Assembly (NCBI RefSeq): GCF_000341005.1
Contig: NZ_ANBD01000001.1
Span: 15,616-79,615, forward strand
Source of the DNA: Nocardiopsis alkaliphila YIM 80379
GTDB taxonomy: Bacteria > Actinomycetota > Actinomycetes > Streptosporangiales > Streptosporangiaceae
Length of the DNA: 64,000 nt
Reading direction: 5' to 3'
Shown here in pieces: positions 32,037 through 42,216 of the stretch. The notes under the pieces were generated by a model, which did no database searches, was not told the origin of the DNA, and worked only from the letters and a program-made list of their open reading frames with translations. How positions within the stretch are numbered: the first letter of the stretch is position 1; each line of letters starts with the position of its first letter. The translations under genes were made by a program, and so were the position numbers.

Positions 32037-33395
32037 TCAGACCTTGGGGCGCTGGTCGATGACGCGACGGAACTTGCCCACCGAACGTTCGATCTGCTCG
32101 GGGTCGACCACGTCCACGGTGACGCTGACGCCGACCCTGTCCTTGACGGTCGCGCTGATCTCCCGACACAGGCTCAGGCGGCGGTCGGCGGTGCAGTCGG
32201 GGGCGGCCTCCACCCGCACGGCCATGCGGTCCAAACGGCCCTCCTTGGTGAGCACCAGTTGGAAGTGGGGCGCCAGGCCGTCCAGTCCGAGCACGATCTC
32301 CTCGATCTGGGTGGGAAAGACGTTGACCCCGCGCAGGATGATCATGTCGTCGCTGCGGCCGGTGACCTTGTCCATGCGGCGCATGGGGCGGGCGGTGCCC
32401 GCGCGCAGGGTGGTCAGGTCTCGGGTGCGGTAGCGGATGATCGGCATGGCCTGCTTGGTCAGGGAGGTGAAGACCAGCTCGCCGTTCTCACCGTCGGGCA
32501 GGACCTGGTGGGTGAGGGGGTCCAAGACCTCGGGGTAGAAGTGGTCCTCCCAGATGTGCAGGCCGTCCTTGGTCTCCACGCATTCGTTGGCCACACCCGG
32601 GCCCATGACCTCGGACAGGCCGTAGATGTCGACGGCGTTGATGTCGAAGCGTTCCTCGATTTGGCGGCGCATCTTCTCGGTCCAGGGCTCGGCGCCGAAG
32701 ATGCCGACCTTCAGGGAGGTCGAACGCGGGTCGATTCCCTGATTCTCGAACTCGTCCATCAGCGTCAACATGTAGCTGGGGGTGATCATGATGATCTCGG
32801 GACGGAAGTCCTGGATGAGCTGGACCTGCTTGGCGGTCTGGCCACCGGAGGCGGGAATGACCGTGCAGCCCAGCCTCTCGGCACCGTAGTGGGCACCCAG
32901 ACCACCGGTGAACAGGCCATATCCGTAGGAGACGTGGACCTTGTGCCCGGGGCGACCACCGGAGGCGCGGATGGAGCGGGCCACCACCTCGGCCCAGGTG
33001 TCGATGTCCTCGCGGGTGTAGCCGACCACGGTGGGTTTGCCGGTGGTACCGCTGGAGGCGTGGATGCGACTGATCCGTTCCCGGGGAACGGCGAACATGC
33101 CGAAGGGGTAGTTGTCGCGCAGGTCGGCCTTGGTGGTGTGCGGGAAGAGGGCGAGGTCCTCGAGGCTCCTCAAATCCCGGGGGTGGACACCGGCCTCATC
33201 GAACTTGCGCTTGTACAGGGGCACGTTGGTGTAGGCGTGCTCCAGGGTCCACCGCAGCCGATCGAGTTGCAGGGCGCGCAGTTCGTCGACGCTCATGCGC
33301 TCGGCCGGATCCAGGGTCTGGGGGGCGGGGGCCTGCCCGAAGCGCTGGTGGGAAGCGGTACCGGCCGACCGCGTGGTGGTGTCCTGGCTTGCCAT
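32037..33395 (-). CDS. paaK: Phenylacetate-CoA ligase
   Basis: This 452-aa AMP-forming ligase activates phenylacetate to phenylacetyl-CoA, the first step of the pathway encoded alongside. It has the P-loop-like SSGTTGKPTVVGYT, the VDIYGLSEVMGPGVA segment, YRTRDLT and the C-terminal RSDDMIILRGVNVFPTQIEE, all as in PaaK. ATG 33395 is preceded by GGAGAGG; an in-frame start at 33461 is weaker. It is divergent from the thiolase gene across a PaaR-like palindrome, so both directions are probably repressed together without phenylacetyl-CoA. Confidence 0.95.
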   Translation of the reverse strand: MASQDTTTRSAGTASHQRFGQAPAPQTLDPAERMSVDELRALQLDRLRWTLEHAYTNVPLYKRKFDEAGVHPRDLRSLEDLALFPHTTKADLRDNYPFGMFAVPRERISRIHASSGTTGKPTVVGYTREDIDTWAEVVARSIRASGGRPGHKVHVSYGYGLFTGGLGAHYGAERLGCTVIPASGGQTAKQVQLIQDFRPEIIMITPSYMLTLMDEFENQGIDPRSTSLKVGIFGAEPWTEKMRRQIEERFDINAVDIYGLSEVMGPGVANECVETKDGLHIWEDHFYPEVLDPLTHQVLPDGENGELVFTSLTKQAMPIIRYRTRDLTTLRAGTARPMRRMDKVTGRSDDMIILRGVNVFPTQIEEIVLGLDGLAPHFQLVLTKEGRLDRMAVRVEAAPDCTADRRLSLCREISATVKDRVGVSVTVDVVDPEQIERSVGKFRRVIDQRPKV

Positions 33396-33514
33396 GGGCC
33401 TCTCCGGGTGTGCTGCGCGGCGGTCCACCAGGTCGGATGCCTGGGTGGATGGCGGTCCCACCGCGCGGTGACGGGTTCGGGTCGGCCTCGGTGGAGAGAG
33501 GAGCCGACTTGCTT

Positions 33515-33536
33515 ACTGACCGAACGTTCGGTTACT
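33515..33536. promoter_or_regulatory. PaaR-like operator 1 (paaK / thiolase divergent promoter)
   Basis: A 22-bp near-palindrome contains GACCGAACGTTCGGTT, flanked by ACT on each side. It fits the motif with core ACCGNNCGNNCGGT reported for the TetR-family PaaR of Corynebacterium glutamicum. The same sequence recurs upstream of paaA at 37412, identical for 20 bases. Confidence 0.85.
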
Positions 33537-33640
33537 AATGCATTAATTCAGTCTCCGACCTGCCGTGTCAAGGAGATGATGTCGATGAGTTCACACCAGG
33601 CGGTGGCTCGCGCCACCGTGTTCGATATGGGAGGCCGTTC

Positions 33641-34872
<1,232 letters not shown>

Positions 34873-34876
<4 letters not shown>

Positions 34877-35637
34877 GCGACGACGAGGGCACCGTGAACG
34901 AGGAATTCCAGACCCTGCGGGTGGAACGGCGCGAGGACCGGACGGTGGTCGAGCTGTACCGCCCCGAGGCCCGCAACGCCATCAACGGGCGGATGATCGC
35001 CGAACTGCACCGGGTGTGCGCCGAGCTGGAGGACGACCCCAGGCCCTTGTTGTTGACCGGGCACGGAACGGTTTTCGCGGGTGGCGCCGACATCTTCGAA
35101 TTGCGCGAACGGGGCCGTGAGGAGGCACTGGCCGGGATCAACAGTCGCCTGTTCGAACGACTGCACCGCCTACCGGCGCCCACCGTGGCCGCGGTCGACG
35201 GCTGGGCGTTGGGCGGGGGAGCCGAACTGTCCTACGCCTGCGACATCCGCATCGCCACCCCCACCGCGGTCTTCGCTCAACCCGAACCGGGCCTGGGCAT
35301 CATCGCCGGAGCCGGGGCGTGCTGGCGGCTCAAGGAACTGGTGGGCGCCTCGGTGGCCAAACAGGTGCTGCTGGGCGGTTTCCGCCTGGACGCCGAAACC
35401 GCGCTGCGCCACGGACTCGTCGCCCGGATCGTGTCGTCGGAGGAGCTGCGCCAGAGCGCCCACGCCCTGCTCGACCGCATGGCGGCCTCCTCGCCGATGG
35501 CCCTGCGCATGACCAAGATGGTCCTGGACGCGGACGGGGTGCACCCGTTGGCCGACGATCTGACCCAGGCGGTGCTGTTCGAAAGCGCCGACAAGCACGA
35601 ACGCATGACCCGTTTCCTGGAGAGGAAGAAGCGTTGA
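34873..35637 (+). CDS. paaF: Enoyl-CoA hydratase/isomerase, PaaF-like
   Basis: This 254-aa crotonase-fold protein has the oxyanion-hole segments FAGGADIFELRE and ALGGGAELSYACDIRIA, and FAQPEPGLGIIAGAGACWRL near the catalytic glutamate region. In the pathway it would hydrate 2,3-dehydroadipyl-CoA. It is coupled to the thiolase by GTGA and to the dehydrogenase by TTGA overlap. The symbol is inferred from context; sequence shows only the crotonase family. Confidence 0.82.
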
Positions 35638-36521
35638 CCTTGGAGATCACCCCGCAGGGCGTGCCCGAAACCGTGGCCGTCATCGGTGGCGGCACCATGG
35701 GCGCCGGCATCGTCCAGCAGTTCCTCATGGCCGGCGCGCGCGTGGTGCTGGTGGAGGCCACCGCCGAGGCCGCCGAGGCGGGTCGGGGTCGGGTCGCGGC
35801 CGGTCTGGACAAGGCGCGTGAGCGCGGCAAGATCGACGCCGAACCCAAGACCTACCTGGCCCGCTTGGACACGGTCACCGACGTCGCCGACATTCCCATC
35901 GAGGCGGGGGCCGTCATCGAGGCCGTGCCCGAGAAGCCCGAACTGAAGATCGCGGTGCTCACCGCGGCCGAGGCCGCGGTGGGAAAGGAAGCGGTGTTGG
36001 CCTCCAACACCAGCTCGCTCTCGGTCACCGAACTGGCCGCCACGCTCAAGCACCCGAGCCGCTTTGTGGGCACGCACTTCTTCAATCCGGTTCCGGCCTC
36101 CAAGTTGGTGGAGATCGTCACCGCCCCCGAGACCGACCCCGGGGTACTGGAGTCGGTGCGCGGTTGGGCGGCGGCCCTGGGCAAGACCGAGATCGTGGTG
36201 CGCGACGCCCCCGGGTTCGCCACCAGCCGCCTGGGCGTCATGTTGGGGTTGGAGGCCATCCGCATGGTCGAGGAGGGCGTGGCCTCGCCCGCCGACATCG
36301 ACACCGCCATGGAACTGGGTTACCGCCACCCCATGGGGCCGCTCAGGCTCACCGACCTCGTCGGGTTGGATGTGCGATTGGCCATCGCCGAGCACCTGGC
36401 CTCCGAATTGGGAGACCGGTTCTCGCCGCCGGAGCTGTTGCGCCGTATGGTCGCCCAGGGCAGGCTCGGCCGTAAGAGTGGCGAGGGTTTCCACACCTGG
36501 GATGAAGGAGGCAAGGCGTGA
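35634..36521 (+). CDS. paaH: 3-hydroxyacyl-CoA dehydrogenase
   Basis: This 295-aa NAD-dependent dehydrogenase oxidises 3-hydroxyadipyl-CoA in this pathway. It has the Rossmann motif VAVIGGGTMGAGIVQQ, SNTSSLSVTELA, the catalytic region FVGTHFFNPVP and the C-terminal YRHPMGPLRLTDLVGLD. It is a single-domain enzyme of typical PaaH/FadB-C length. The start is TTG 35634, overlapping the previous stop, with AGGAAG upstream. Its stop overlaps the paaG start. Confidence 0.88.
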   Translation: MTLEITPQGVPETVAVIGGGTMGAGIVQQFLMAGARVVLVEATAEAAEAGRGRVAAGLDKARERGKIDAEPKTYLARLDTVTDVADIPIEAGAVIEAVPEKPELKIAVLTAAEAAVGKEAVLASNTSSLSVTELAATLKHPSRFVGTHFFNPVPASKLVEIVTAPETDPGVLESVRGWAAALGKTEIVVRDAPGFATSRLGVMLGLEAIRMVEEGVASPADIDTAMELGYRHPMGPLRLTDLVGLDVRLAIAEHLASELGDRFSPPELLRRMVAQGRLGRKSGEGFHTWDEGGKA

Positions 36522-37309
36522 GTGAGGACAAGGCCGCACAGTTCGAGGAGGCCGACGGGCTGGCCACCATCCGACTGAACCATCCGGCGCTGACCGTGCG
36601 GGTCAAGGAGGAGTTGCTGGAGGCGGTGAACCGGGCGGCCGAGTCCACCACCGCGCGTGCCGTGCTCTTCCTGGGATCGGACAAGGCGTTCTGTGTGGGC
36701 CAGGATCTGGCCGAGCACGCCAAAAGCCTGGAGGAGACCTCTGGAGCCGGGGCGTTGGACACCGTACGCGAGCACTACAACCCTATCGTTCAGGGCCTGG
36801 AGCGGATCCAGGTGCCGGTCGTGGTGGGTATCGGCGGGGCTTGTGTGGGCGCCGGCCTGGGGTTCGCCCTGGCCGCAGACGTGCGGGTGGCCGCGCGTCG
36901 CGCCAAGTTCGGTACCGCCTTCACCGGGATCGGTCTGGCCTCGGACTCGGGGTTGGCGATGCGACTGGTGAACTCGCTGGGACAGGCCCGAGCGATGGAG
37001 CTGATGCTGCTGGGCACCATGCTGGGCGCGGAACGGGCGCTGGAGTTGGGACTGATCACCGAAGTGGTGGACGATCGGGACTGGCGGACGCGTGCCCGGG
37101 AGATCGCCCTGCGGTTGGCCTCGGGGCCCACCGCCGCCTACGTGGCGGCCAAGCGTGAGGTGCGTGCGGCGGCCGAGGGCGGCCGCGAGATGGCCGAACT
37201 GCTGGAGGAGGAGGCGGACCTGCAGAACCAGCTGGGGGCGACCGCCGATCACGTGGGCGCGGTCAAGGCCTTCCTCGAGAAGAGGAAACCCACCTTCACC
37301 GGTAGGTGA
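36518..37309 (+). CDS. paaG: 1,2-epoxyphenylacetyl-CoA isomerase
   Basis: This 263-aa crotonase-family isomerase converts ring-1,2-epoxyphenylacetyl-CoA to the oxepin form. FCVGQDLAEHAKSLEE and FTGIGLASDSGLAMRLVNSLG match PaaG, including the Asp in the xDSG motif that replaces the hydratase glutamate. The start GTG 36518 overlaps the paaH stop. It is the last gene before the second PaaR-like operator. Confidence 0.88.
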   Translation: MSEDKAAQFEEADGLATIRLNHPALTVRVKEELLEAVNRAAESTTARAVLFLGSDKAFCVGQDLAEHAKSLEETSGAGALDTVREHYNPIVQGLERIQVPVVVGIGGACVGAGLGFALAADVRVAARRAKFGTAFTGIGLASDSGLAMRLVNSLGQARAMELMLLGTMLGAERALELGLITEVVDDRDWRTRAREIALRLASGPTAAYVAAKREVRAAAEGGREMAELLEEEADLQNQLGATADHVGAVKAFLEKRKPTFTGR

Positions 37310-37411
37310 CCTCGTACGGGGTGCGCGTCGGATGTGCGGCGCGTGCCCCGAAACGAAGGTCCGGCACGAACGAGGGCTTGCGCTGAGCAGGTGATTCCGG
37401 CGATACTAATT

Positions 37412-37433
37412 ACTGACCGAACGTTCGGTTATG
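37412..37433 (+). promoter_or_regulatory. PaaR-like operator 2 (upstream of paaA)
   Basis: It carries the same GACCGAACGTTCGGTT palindrome as the copy at 33515, starting 36 bp before the paaA ATG. It lies in a 138-bp gap after paaG and shows that paaABCDE-I has its own regulated promoter. Confidence 0.85.
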
Positions 37434-37447
37434 AATGGGGATGGAAC

Positions 37448-38419
37448 ATGTCGACCACGGCCCAGGAGGCGCCCTCCGGCGCCGACGAGGCTCTTCAGGC
37501 GGACTTCGACGCCAAGATCGCGGCCAAGCAGCGCATCGAACCGCGTGACTGGATGCCCGAGGCCTACCGCAGGACCCTCATCCGGCAGGTCTCCCAGCAC
37601 GCGCACTCGGAGATCATCGGAATGCAACCGGAGGGTGACTGGATCGCGAGCGCGCCCAGCCTGCGTCGCAAGGCCATCCTGTTGGCCAAGGTCCAGGACG
37701 AGGCGGGACACGGCCTGTACCTGTACGCGGCCGCCGAGACCCTCGGGGTGGACCGGGCCGACCTGACCGAGCGTCTGATCGAAGGGCGTCAGAAGTACTC
37801 TTCGATCTTCAACTACCCCTCGCTGAGCTACGCCGACGTCGGCGTGATCGGCTGGTTGGTCGACGGCGCCGCGATCTGCAACCAGGTTCCGCTGTGCCGC
37901 ACCTCCTTCGGCCCCTACGCCCGCGCCATGGTGCGCATCTGCAAGGAGGAGTCCTTCCACCAGCGGCAGGGCTACGAACTCCTCATGCGCATGATGGAGG
38001 GCACCGAGGAACAGCGCGCGATGGTGCAGGACGCCGTCGATCGCTGGTGGTGGCCGTCCCTGATGATGCTCGGCCCGCCCGACGCCGATTCGCCCAACAC
38101 CAGGCAGTCCCTGGAGTGGGGCATCAAGATCGACACCAACGACGACCTTCGTCAGAAGTTCATCGACATGACCGTCCCCCAGGCCGAGAAGTTGGGTGTC
38201 ACCCTGCCCGACCCCGAACTGGTCTGGAACCAAGAACGCGGCCACTACGACTTCGGTGAACCGGACTGGGACGAATTCAAGCAGGTCATCTCGGGCAACG
38301 GCCCCAAGAACGCCGAACGTGTGGCCCGGCGCCGCGCCGCCCATGAGAACGGTGCCTGGGTCCGTCAGGCCGCCATCGCCTACGCGAACAAGCACAGCGC
38401 CCGGGAGGTCGCGGTATGA
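37448..38419 (+). CDS. paaA: Phenylacetyl-CoA 1,2-epoxidase, catalytic subunit A
   Basis: This 323-aa diiron subunit inserts oxygen into the aromatic ring of phenylacetyl-CoA. Iron-ligand helices are visible in [15 protein letters not shown] and [15 protein letters not shown] (ExxH motifs). [20 protein letters not shown] and [20 protein letters not shown] are highly characteristic. ATG 37448 matches the family start. Its stop overlaps paaB (ATGA). Confidence 0.97.
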   Translation: MSTTAQEAPSGADEALQADFDAKIAAKQRIEPRDWMPEAYRRTLIRQVSQHAHSEIIGMQPEGDWIASAPSLRRKAILLAKVQDEAGHGLYLYAAAETLGVDRADLTERLIEGRQKYSSIFNYPSLSYADVGVIGWLVDGAAICNQVPLCRTSFGPYARAMVRICKEESFHQRQGYELLMRMMEGTEEQRAMVQDAVDRWWWPSLMMLGPPDADSPNTRQSLEWGIKIDTNDDLRQKFIDMTVPQAEKLGVTLPDPELVWNQERGHYDFGEPDWDEFKQVISGNGPKNAERVARRRAAHENGAWVRQAAIAYANKHSAREVAV

Positions 38420-38727
38420 GCAACACCAATGGAACCGGTCCCGCCCGCCCCGAGTGGCCCTTGTACGAGGTCTTCGTGCGTGGCAAGCGCGGTCTGAACC
38501 ACGTGCACGTGGGCTCGCTGCACGCCCCCGACGCCCAGATGGCCCTGCACAACGCCCGCAACCTCTACACCCGCCGCAACGAGGGCGTGAGCATCTGGGT
38601 CGTGCTCGCCGAGAACGTCACCGCTTCCAGCCCGGACGAGAAGGACCCCTACTTCGAGCCCAGCGGTGACAAGGTCTACCGCCACCCGACCTTCTATCCG
38701 ATTCCCGAGGATGTCCCACACATCTAG
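38416..38727 (+). CDS. paaB: Phenylacetyl-CoA epoxidase subunit B
   Basis: This 103-aa small subunit bridges PaaA-PaaC in the epoxidase complex. [20 protein letters not shown] followed by [20 protein letters not shown] is diagnostic. ATG 38416 overlaps the paaA stop. Confidence 0.97.
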   Translation: MSNTNGTGPARPEWPLYEVFVRGKRGLNHVHVGSLHAPDAQMALHNARNLYTRRNEGVSIWVVLAENVTASSPDEKDPYFEPSGDKVYRHPTFYPIPEDVPHI

Positions 38728-38763
38728 GGCGGACGGGGACGAACGAGGCTTCAAAGGAACGAC

Positions 38764-39642
38764 ATGAGTGGCGACAACATCTTCACCGGCCTGACCGCAG
38801 AACACGACAGTGACGCTCGCTGGGCCTTCGGCACCGGCTTCACCGAGGCGCTCGCGGGCGTGGACACCACCCTTCCTCCAGGGGTTCGGGGCCAGGAACT
38901 GGCGACCTACTGCCAGATGCTCGGCGACGACGCCCTCATCCAGGCGCAGCGTCTCGTCCACTGGGTGACCGACGCTCCCGAACTGGAGGAGGAGGTGGCC
39001 CTGGCCAACATCGCCCTGGACCTGCTGGGTCAGGCCCGTTTGCTGTTGGCCCGAGCCGGTCAGGCCGATGGCACCGGGCGCGACGAGGACGCCTTCGCCT
39101 ACCACCGCGACCCCGCCGAGTTCCACAACGTGCATCTGGCCGAGGCTCCACGCGGAGACTTCGCCCGATGTGTGGTCACGCTGCTCGTGCTCTCCACCTG
39201 GCGGCTGGCCCTGTTCACCCGCTTGGCCCACAGCAAGGACCCGGTGCTGGCCGCCATCGCCGCCAAGGGCGTCAACGAGCTGGCCTACCACCGTGAGTAC
39301 GCGGTCTCCTGGGCGCTTCGCCTGGGGGACGGCACCGACTACTCGCACGAACGCATGGTCCAGGCCCTCGCCCAGGTGTGGCCGCTGACCGGCGAACTCT
39401 TCGCCACCCACCCGGTGGAGGCCGCCCTGGCGGCTCAGGGGGTGGGCGTGGACCCGGTCACGGTGCGCGAGGAGGTCCACGAGGTCCTCACCCAGGTCCT
39501 GACCGGTGCGACCCTGGCCGCCCCCGCACCCTTCCCCGCCGGGGAGGTCGCCGGACGCCGGGGCCGGCACACCGACGAACTGGCCCCCCTGCTGGATGAA
39601 CTCCAGAAGGTGGCCCGAGAGCACCCGGAGGCGACATGGTAG
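38764..39642 (+). CDS. paaC: Phenylacetyl-CoA epoxidase structural subunit C
   Basis: This 292-aa ferritin-like but non-catalytic partner of PaaA is required for assembly and activity. LATYCQMLGDDALIQAQRLV, ALANIALDLLGQARLLL and KGVNELAYHREYAVSWALRL are typical. The stop overlaps paaD by 7 bp. Confidence 0.96.
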   Translation: MSGDNIFTGLTAEHDSDARWAFGTGFTEALAGVDTTLPPGVRGQELATYCQMLGDDALIQAQRLVHWVTDAPELEEEVALANIALDLLGQARLLLARAGQADGTGRDEDAFAYHRDPAEFHNVHLAEAPRGDFARCVVTLLVLSTWRLALFTRLAHSKDPVLAAIAAKGVNELAYHREYAVSWALRLGDGTDYSHERMVQALAQVWPLTGELFATHPVEAALAAQGVGVDPVTVREEVHEVLTQVLTGATLAAPAPFPAGEVAGRRGRHTDELAPLLDELQKVAREHPEATW

Positions 39643-40172
39643 CCACGGCTTCGGACACGGAGGCTCGCGAACGCGCCCGCGAACGGGCGTGGGAGGCGGC
39701 CGCCGCGGTCACCGACCCCGAACTTCCGATGTTGACCTTGGCCGACCTGGGCATCCTGCGCGAGGTCGAGATCGGCCAGGACGGTACCGCCCAGGTGTGG
39801 ATCACCCCCACCTACTCGGGCTGCCCGGCTTTGGCCGAGATGCGTGTGGACGTGGACTCGGCGGTGCGCGCGGCCGGGTTCGAGCACGTTCGGGTGCGCA
39901 CCGCGCTCTCTCCGCCCTGGACCACCGACTGGATCACCGAGGAGGGGCGACGCAAACTCACCGAGAACGGCATCTCACCGCCCGGTGACGCGCCCGTGCG
40001 GCCCTCCGGGCCCGTCCCCCTGACCCTGCTGCCCACCCGGACCATCCCGCGCTGTCCGCTGTGCGGGGCGGCCGACACCGAGGAACTGTCCCGGTTCGGC
40101 GCGACCTCCTGCAAGTCTTTGCACCGCTGCCGGTCCTGCCTCGAACCGTTCGAGCACGTCAAGGAGATCTGA
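39636..40172 (+). CDS. paaD: Phenylacetyl-CoA epoxidase accessory protein D
   Basis: This 178-aa protein has an N-terminal MIP18/DUF59 Fe-S-assembly domain (VTDPELPMLTLADLGILREV, YSGCPALAEMRVD) and a C-terminal zinc-ribbon-like cluster (CPLCG ... CKSLHRCRSCLEPFEH). PaaD is thought to mature the iron or Fe-S centres of the epoxidase system. ATG 39636 overlaps paaC. Confidence 0.95.
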   Translation: MVATASDTEARERARERAWEAAAAVTDPELPMLTLADLGILREVEIGQDGTAQVWITPTYSGCPALAEMRVDVDSAVRAAGFEHVRVRTALSPPWTTDWITEEGRRKLTENGISPPGDAPVRPSGPVPLTLLPTRTIPRCPLCGAADTEELSRFGATSCKSLHRCRSCLEPFEHVKEI

Positions 40173-40174
40173 CC

Positions 40175-41278
40175 GTGACCACACCCGTCACCGAGACCGG
40201 CTCCGTCACCGCGCGTGGCCGGGCGGCGTTCCACCGGCTGCGCGTGTCCGCCGTCGAGCGCCTGTGCGAGGACGCCGTCGCCGTCACCTTCGACGTCCCC
40301 GACCACTTGGCCGAGGAGTTCGCGTTCGCCCCGGGGCAGTCGCTGACCCTGCGCCGTGAGATCGACGGTGTGGAGGAGCGGCGCAGCTACTCCATCTGTT
40401 CGGCGGTCGGTGAGGCGCCCCGCGTGGGCGTACGCCTGGTCGCCGATGGCCTGTTCTCCACCTGGCTGGTTCGCGAGGTGGCGCCGGGTGACGAGGTCGA
40501 GGTGGGCGTGCCGACGGGTCGGTTCAGCCCCGACCTGACCGTATCCGCCCGCCACGTGCTCGTCGCCGCGGGTTCGGGCATCACCCCGGTGTTGTCCATG
40601 GCGGCCTCGTTGCTGCGTCGCACCGACTCCCACGTCACCCTGCTCTACGGCAACCGCCGCAGCGACACGGTGATGTTCGCCGACGAATTGGCCGACCTCA
40701 AGGACGTCTTCGGACCGCGTCTGGAGTTGGTGCACGTACTCTCGCGGGAGCCGCGCGAGGCGGAGTTGTTCACCGGCCGCCTGGACGGGGCCAAACTGAA
40801 AGCCCTGCTGTCCACCATCATCGCCGCCGACGCGGTCGACCATTGGTGGTTGTGCGGCCCCTACGAGATGGTCACCGACGCCCAGAAGGTGCTGTCCGAG
40901 CATGGGGTGGCCGGGGACCGGGTCCACCAGGAGTTGTTCTTCGTCGAAGGGGCCGAGCCGCCGCCGCAGGCGCGCCACGCCGACCCCGAGGTGGAGGGCC
41001 CGGCCAGCGAGGTCACCGTGGTCCTGGACGGTCGCACCACCGAACTGACCCTGCCCCGAGGGGTACCGGTGCTGGACTCGGCTCAGCGCTACCGCCCGGA
41101 CCTGCCCTTCGCCTGCAAGGGCGGGGTGTGCGGGACCTGTCGTGTCAAGGTGTGCGGTGGTGAGGTCGAGATGGTGCGCAACTACGCGCTCACCCCCGCC
41201 GAGGTCGACGCCGGGTACGCGCTGGCCTGCCAGTCGCTGCCCATCACCGACACCGTGACCGTGGACTTCGACTCGTGA
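40175..41278 (+). CDS. paaE: Phenylacetyl-CoA epoxidase reductase subunit E
   Basis: This 367-aa flavoprotein reductase feeds electrons from NAD(P)H to PaaA. Domains in order are FAD binding (RRSYSICSAV), NAD binding (VLVAAGSGITPVLSMAASLL) and a C-terminal plant-type 2Fe-2S ferredoxin (ACKGGVCGTCRVKV plus a distal Cys in ALACQSLP). GTG 40175 has GGAG upstream. GTGA overlap with the next gene. Confidence 0.96.
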   Translation: MTTPVTETGSVTARGRAAFHRLRVSAVERLCEDAVAVTFDVPDHLAEEFAFAPGQSLTLRREIDGVEERRSYSICSAVGEAPRVGVRLVADGLFSTWLVREVAPGDEVEVGVPTGRFSPDLTVSARHVLVAAGSGITPVLSMAASLLRRTDSHVTLLYGNRRSDTVMFADELADLKDVFGPRLELVHVLSREPREAELFTGRLDGAKLKALLSTIIAADAVDHWWLCGPYEMVTDAQKVLSEHGVAGDRVHQELFFVEGAEPPPQARHADPEVEGPASEVTVVLDGRTTELTLPRGVPVLDSAQRYRPDLPFACKGGVCGTCRVKVCGGEVEMVRNYALTPAEVDAGYALACQSLPITDTVTVDFDS

Positions 41279-41700
41279 GCGGGGACAGGGCGCCCGAGAA
41301 GCGCAACGAGACCGCGTGGCGGATGTTCGAGGCCGACCGGGCCTCCAAGAACCTGGGCATGCGCCTGTTGGAGGCCACCGAGGGACGCGCGGTGGTGGAG
41401 ATGGTGGTGGGGCCGCTCATGGTCAACGGCCACAACATCGCCCACGGTGGGTTCATGTTCACCCTGGCCGACACCGCCTTCGCTTGCGCGTGCAACGTGG
41501 ACGGCGGTGAGGTGACCGTGGCCTCCGGAGCCGACATCACGTTCGTGGCGCCGGCCCATGAGGGCGATGTCCTGGTGGCCACCGCCCAGGAGCGGCTGCT
41601 CTTCGGACGCAGCGGCCTCTACGACGTCACCGTGCGCCGGGGCGAGGACGTCATCGCCGAGTTCCGGGGACGTAGCCGTACCCTGCCCCGACGGGGGTAG
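41275..41700 (+). CDS. paaI: Hotdog-fold acyl-CoA thioesterase
   Basis: This 141-aa hotdog thioesterase hydrolyses stalled ring-hydroxylated or phenylacetyl-CoA esters, a rescue enzyme for the pathway. NGHNIAHGGFMFTLADTAFA contains the catalytic region; VASGADITFVAPAHEGDVL is typical of PaaI. It is the last gene of the paaABCDEI unit, with a GTGA start overlap. Confidence 0.93.
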   Translation: MSGDRAPEKRNETAWRMFEADRASKNLGMRLLEATEGRAVVEMVVGPLMVNGHNIAHGGFMFTLADTAFACACNVDGGEVTVASGADITFVAPAHEGDVLVATAQERLLFGRSGLYDVTVRRGEDVIAEFRGRSRTLPRRG

Positions 41701-41733
41701 GGGCGCTGGTGGCGTCGTGTCGTGGTCTTCGGT

Positions 41734-41768
41734 GGGCGGTACCACCGTGGTGATGGGTGTTACCGCCC
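41734..41768 (+). terminator. Weak hairpin after paaI
   Basis: GGGCGGTA (41734-41741) and TACCGCCC (41761-41768) form an 8-bp perfect stem with a 19-nt loop, 33 bp after the paaI stop. It is a plausible end of the paa transcript. Confidence 0.45.
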
Positions 41769-42216
41769 GTGGGCGATTGTCGAGTCCGTTTCCCCTCCGT
41801 CCTTTCGTGCCGGCCCTATCCGCCGTGTACGAAGTCTCGGCCGGGGCTCCCAACCGGTTCTCCTGTCCCTGGTCGGCAGCGGCCGAGAGCCGACCGGGTC
41901 GGCGAACGCGCAGCCGTCGGGAGGGCGAGGGATCGGGGAGTGCCTTCAACGCAGGTTCGCATGTTCCCGCTGGTGGTGGGTGGTGGGTCGCTAAACGTAG
42001 GAAACATGGCCATATGAGGCCATCATTGCCAGAAGGCTTCTCCGGGAGATTTTCCCCAGGTCGTAGCCCACGTGCGCATTTCGATGTGATGTGGGGCACT
42101 CATCTAATGTTTCCCGATACCTGATAATTTGCGTCCATCCCAGGGCAACCACCGGCCGTGCCCCGACGGTGCGGATTCCACCAGGTGATCCCTCACCCTG
42201 GGTTGGAGATCCTGCC
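41769..42216. other. Intergenic region upstream of the LamG gene
   Basis: No gene is supported. It includes a short dyad ATGGCC-N6-GGCCAT (42006-42023) in a locally AT-richer stretch that may belong to the promoter of the secreted LamG protein. Function unknown. Confidence 0.45.
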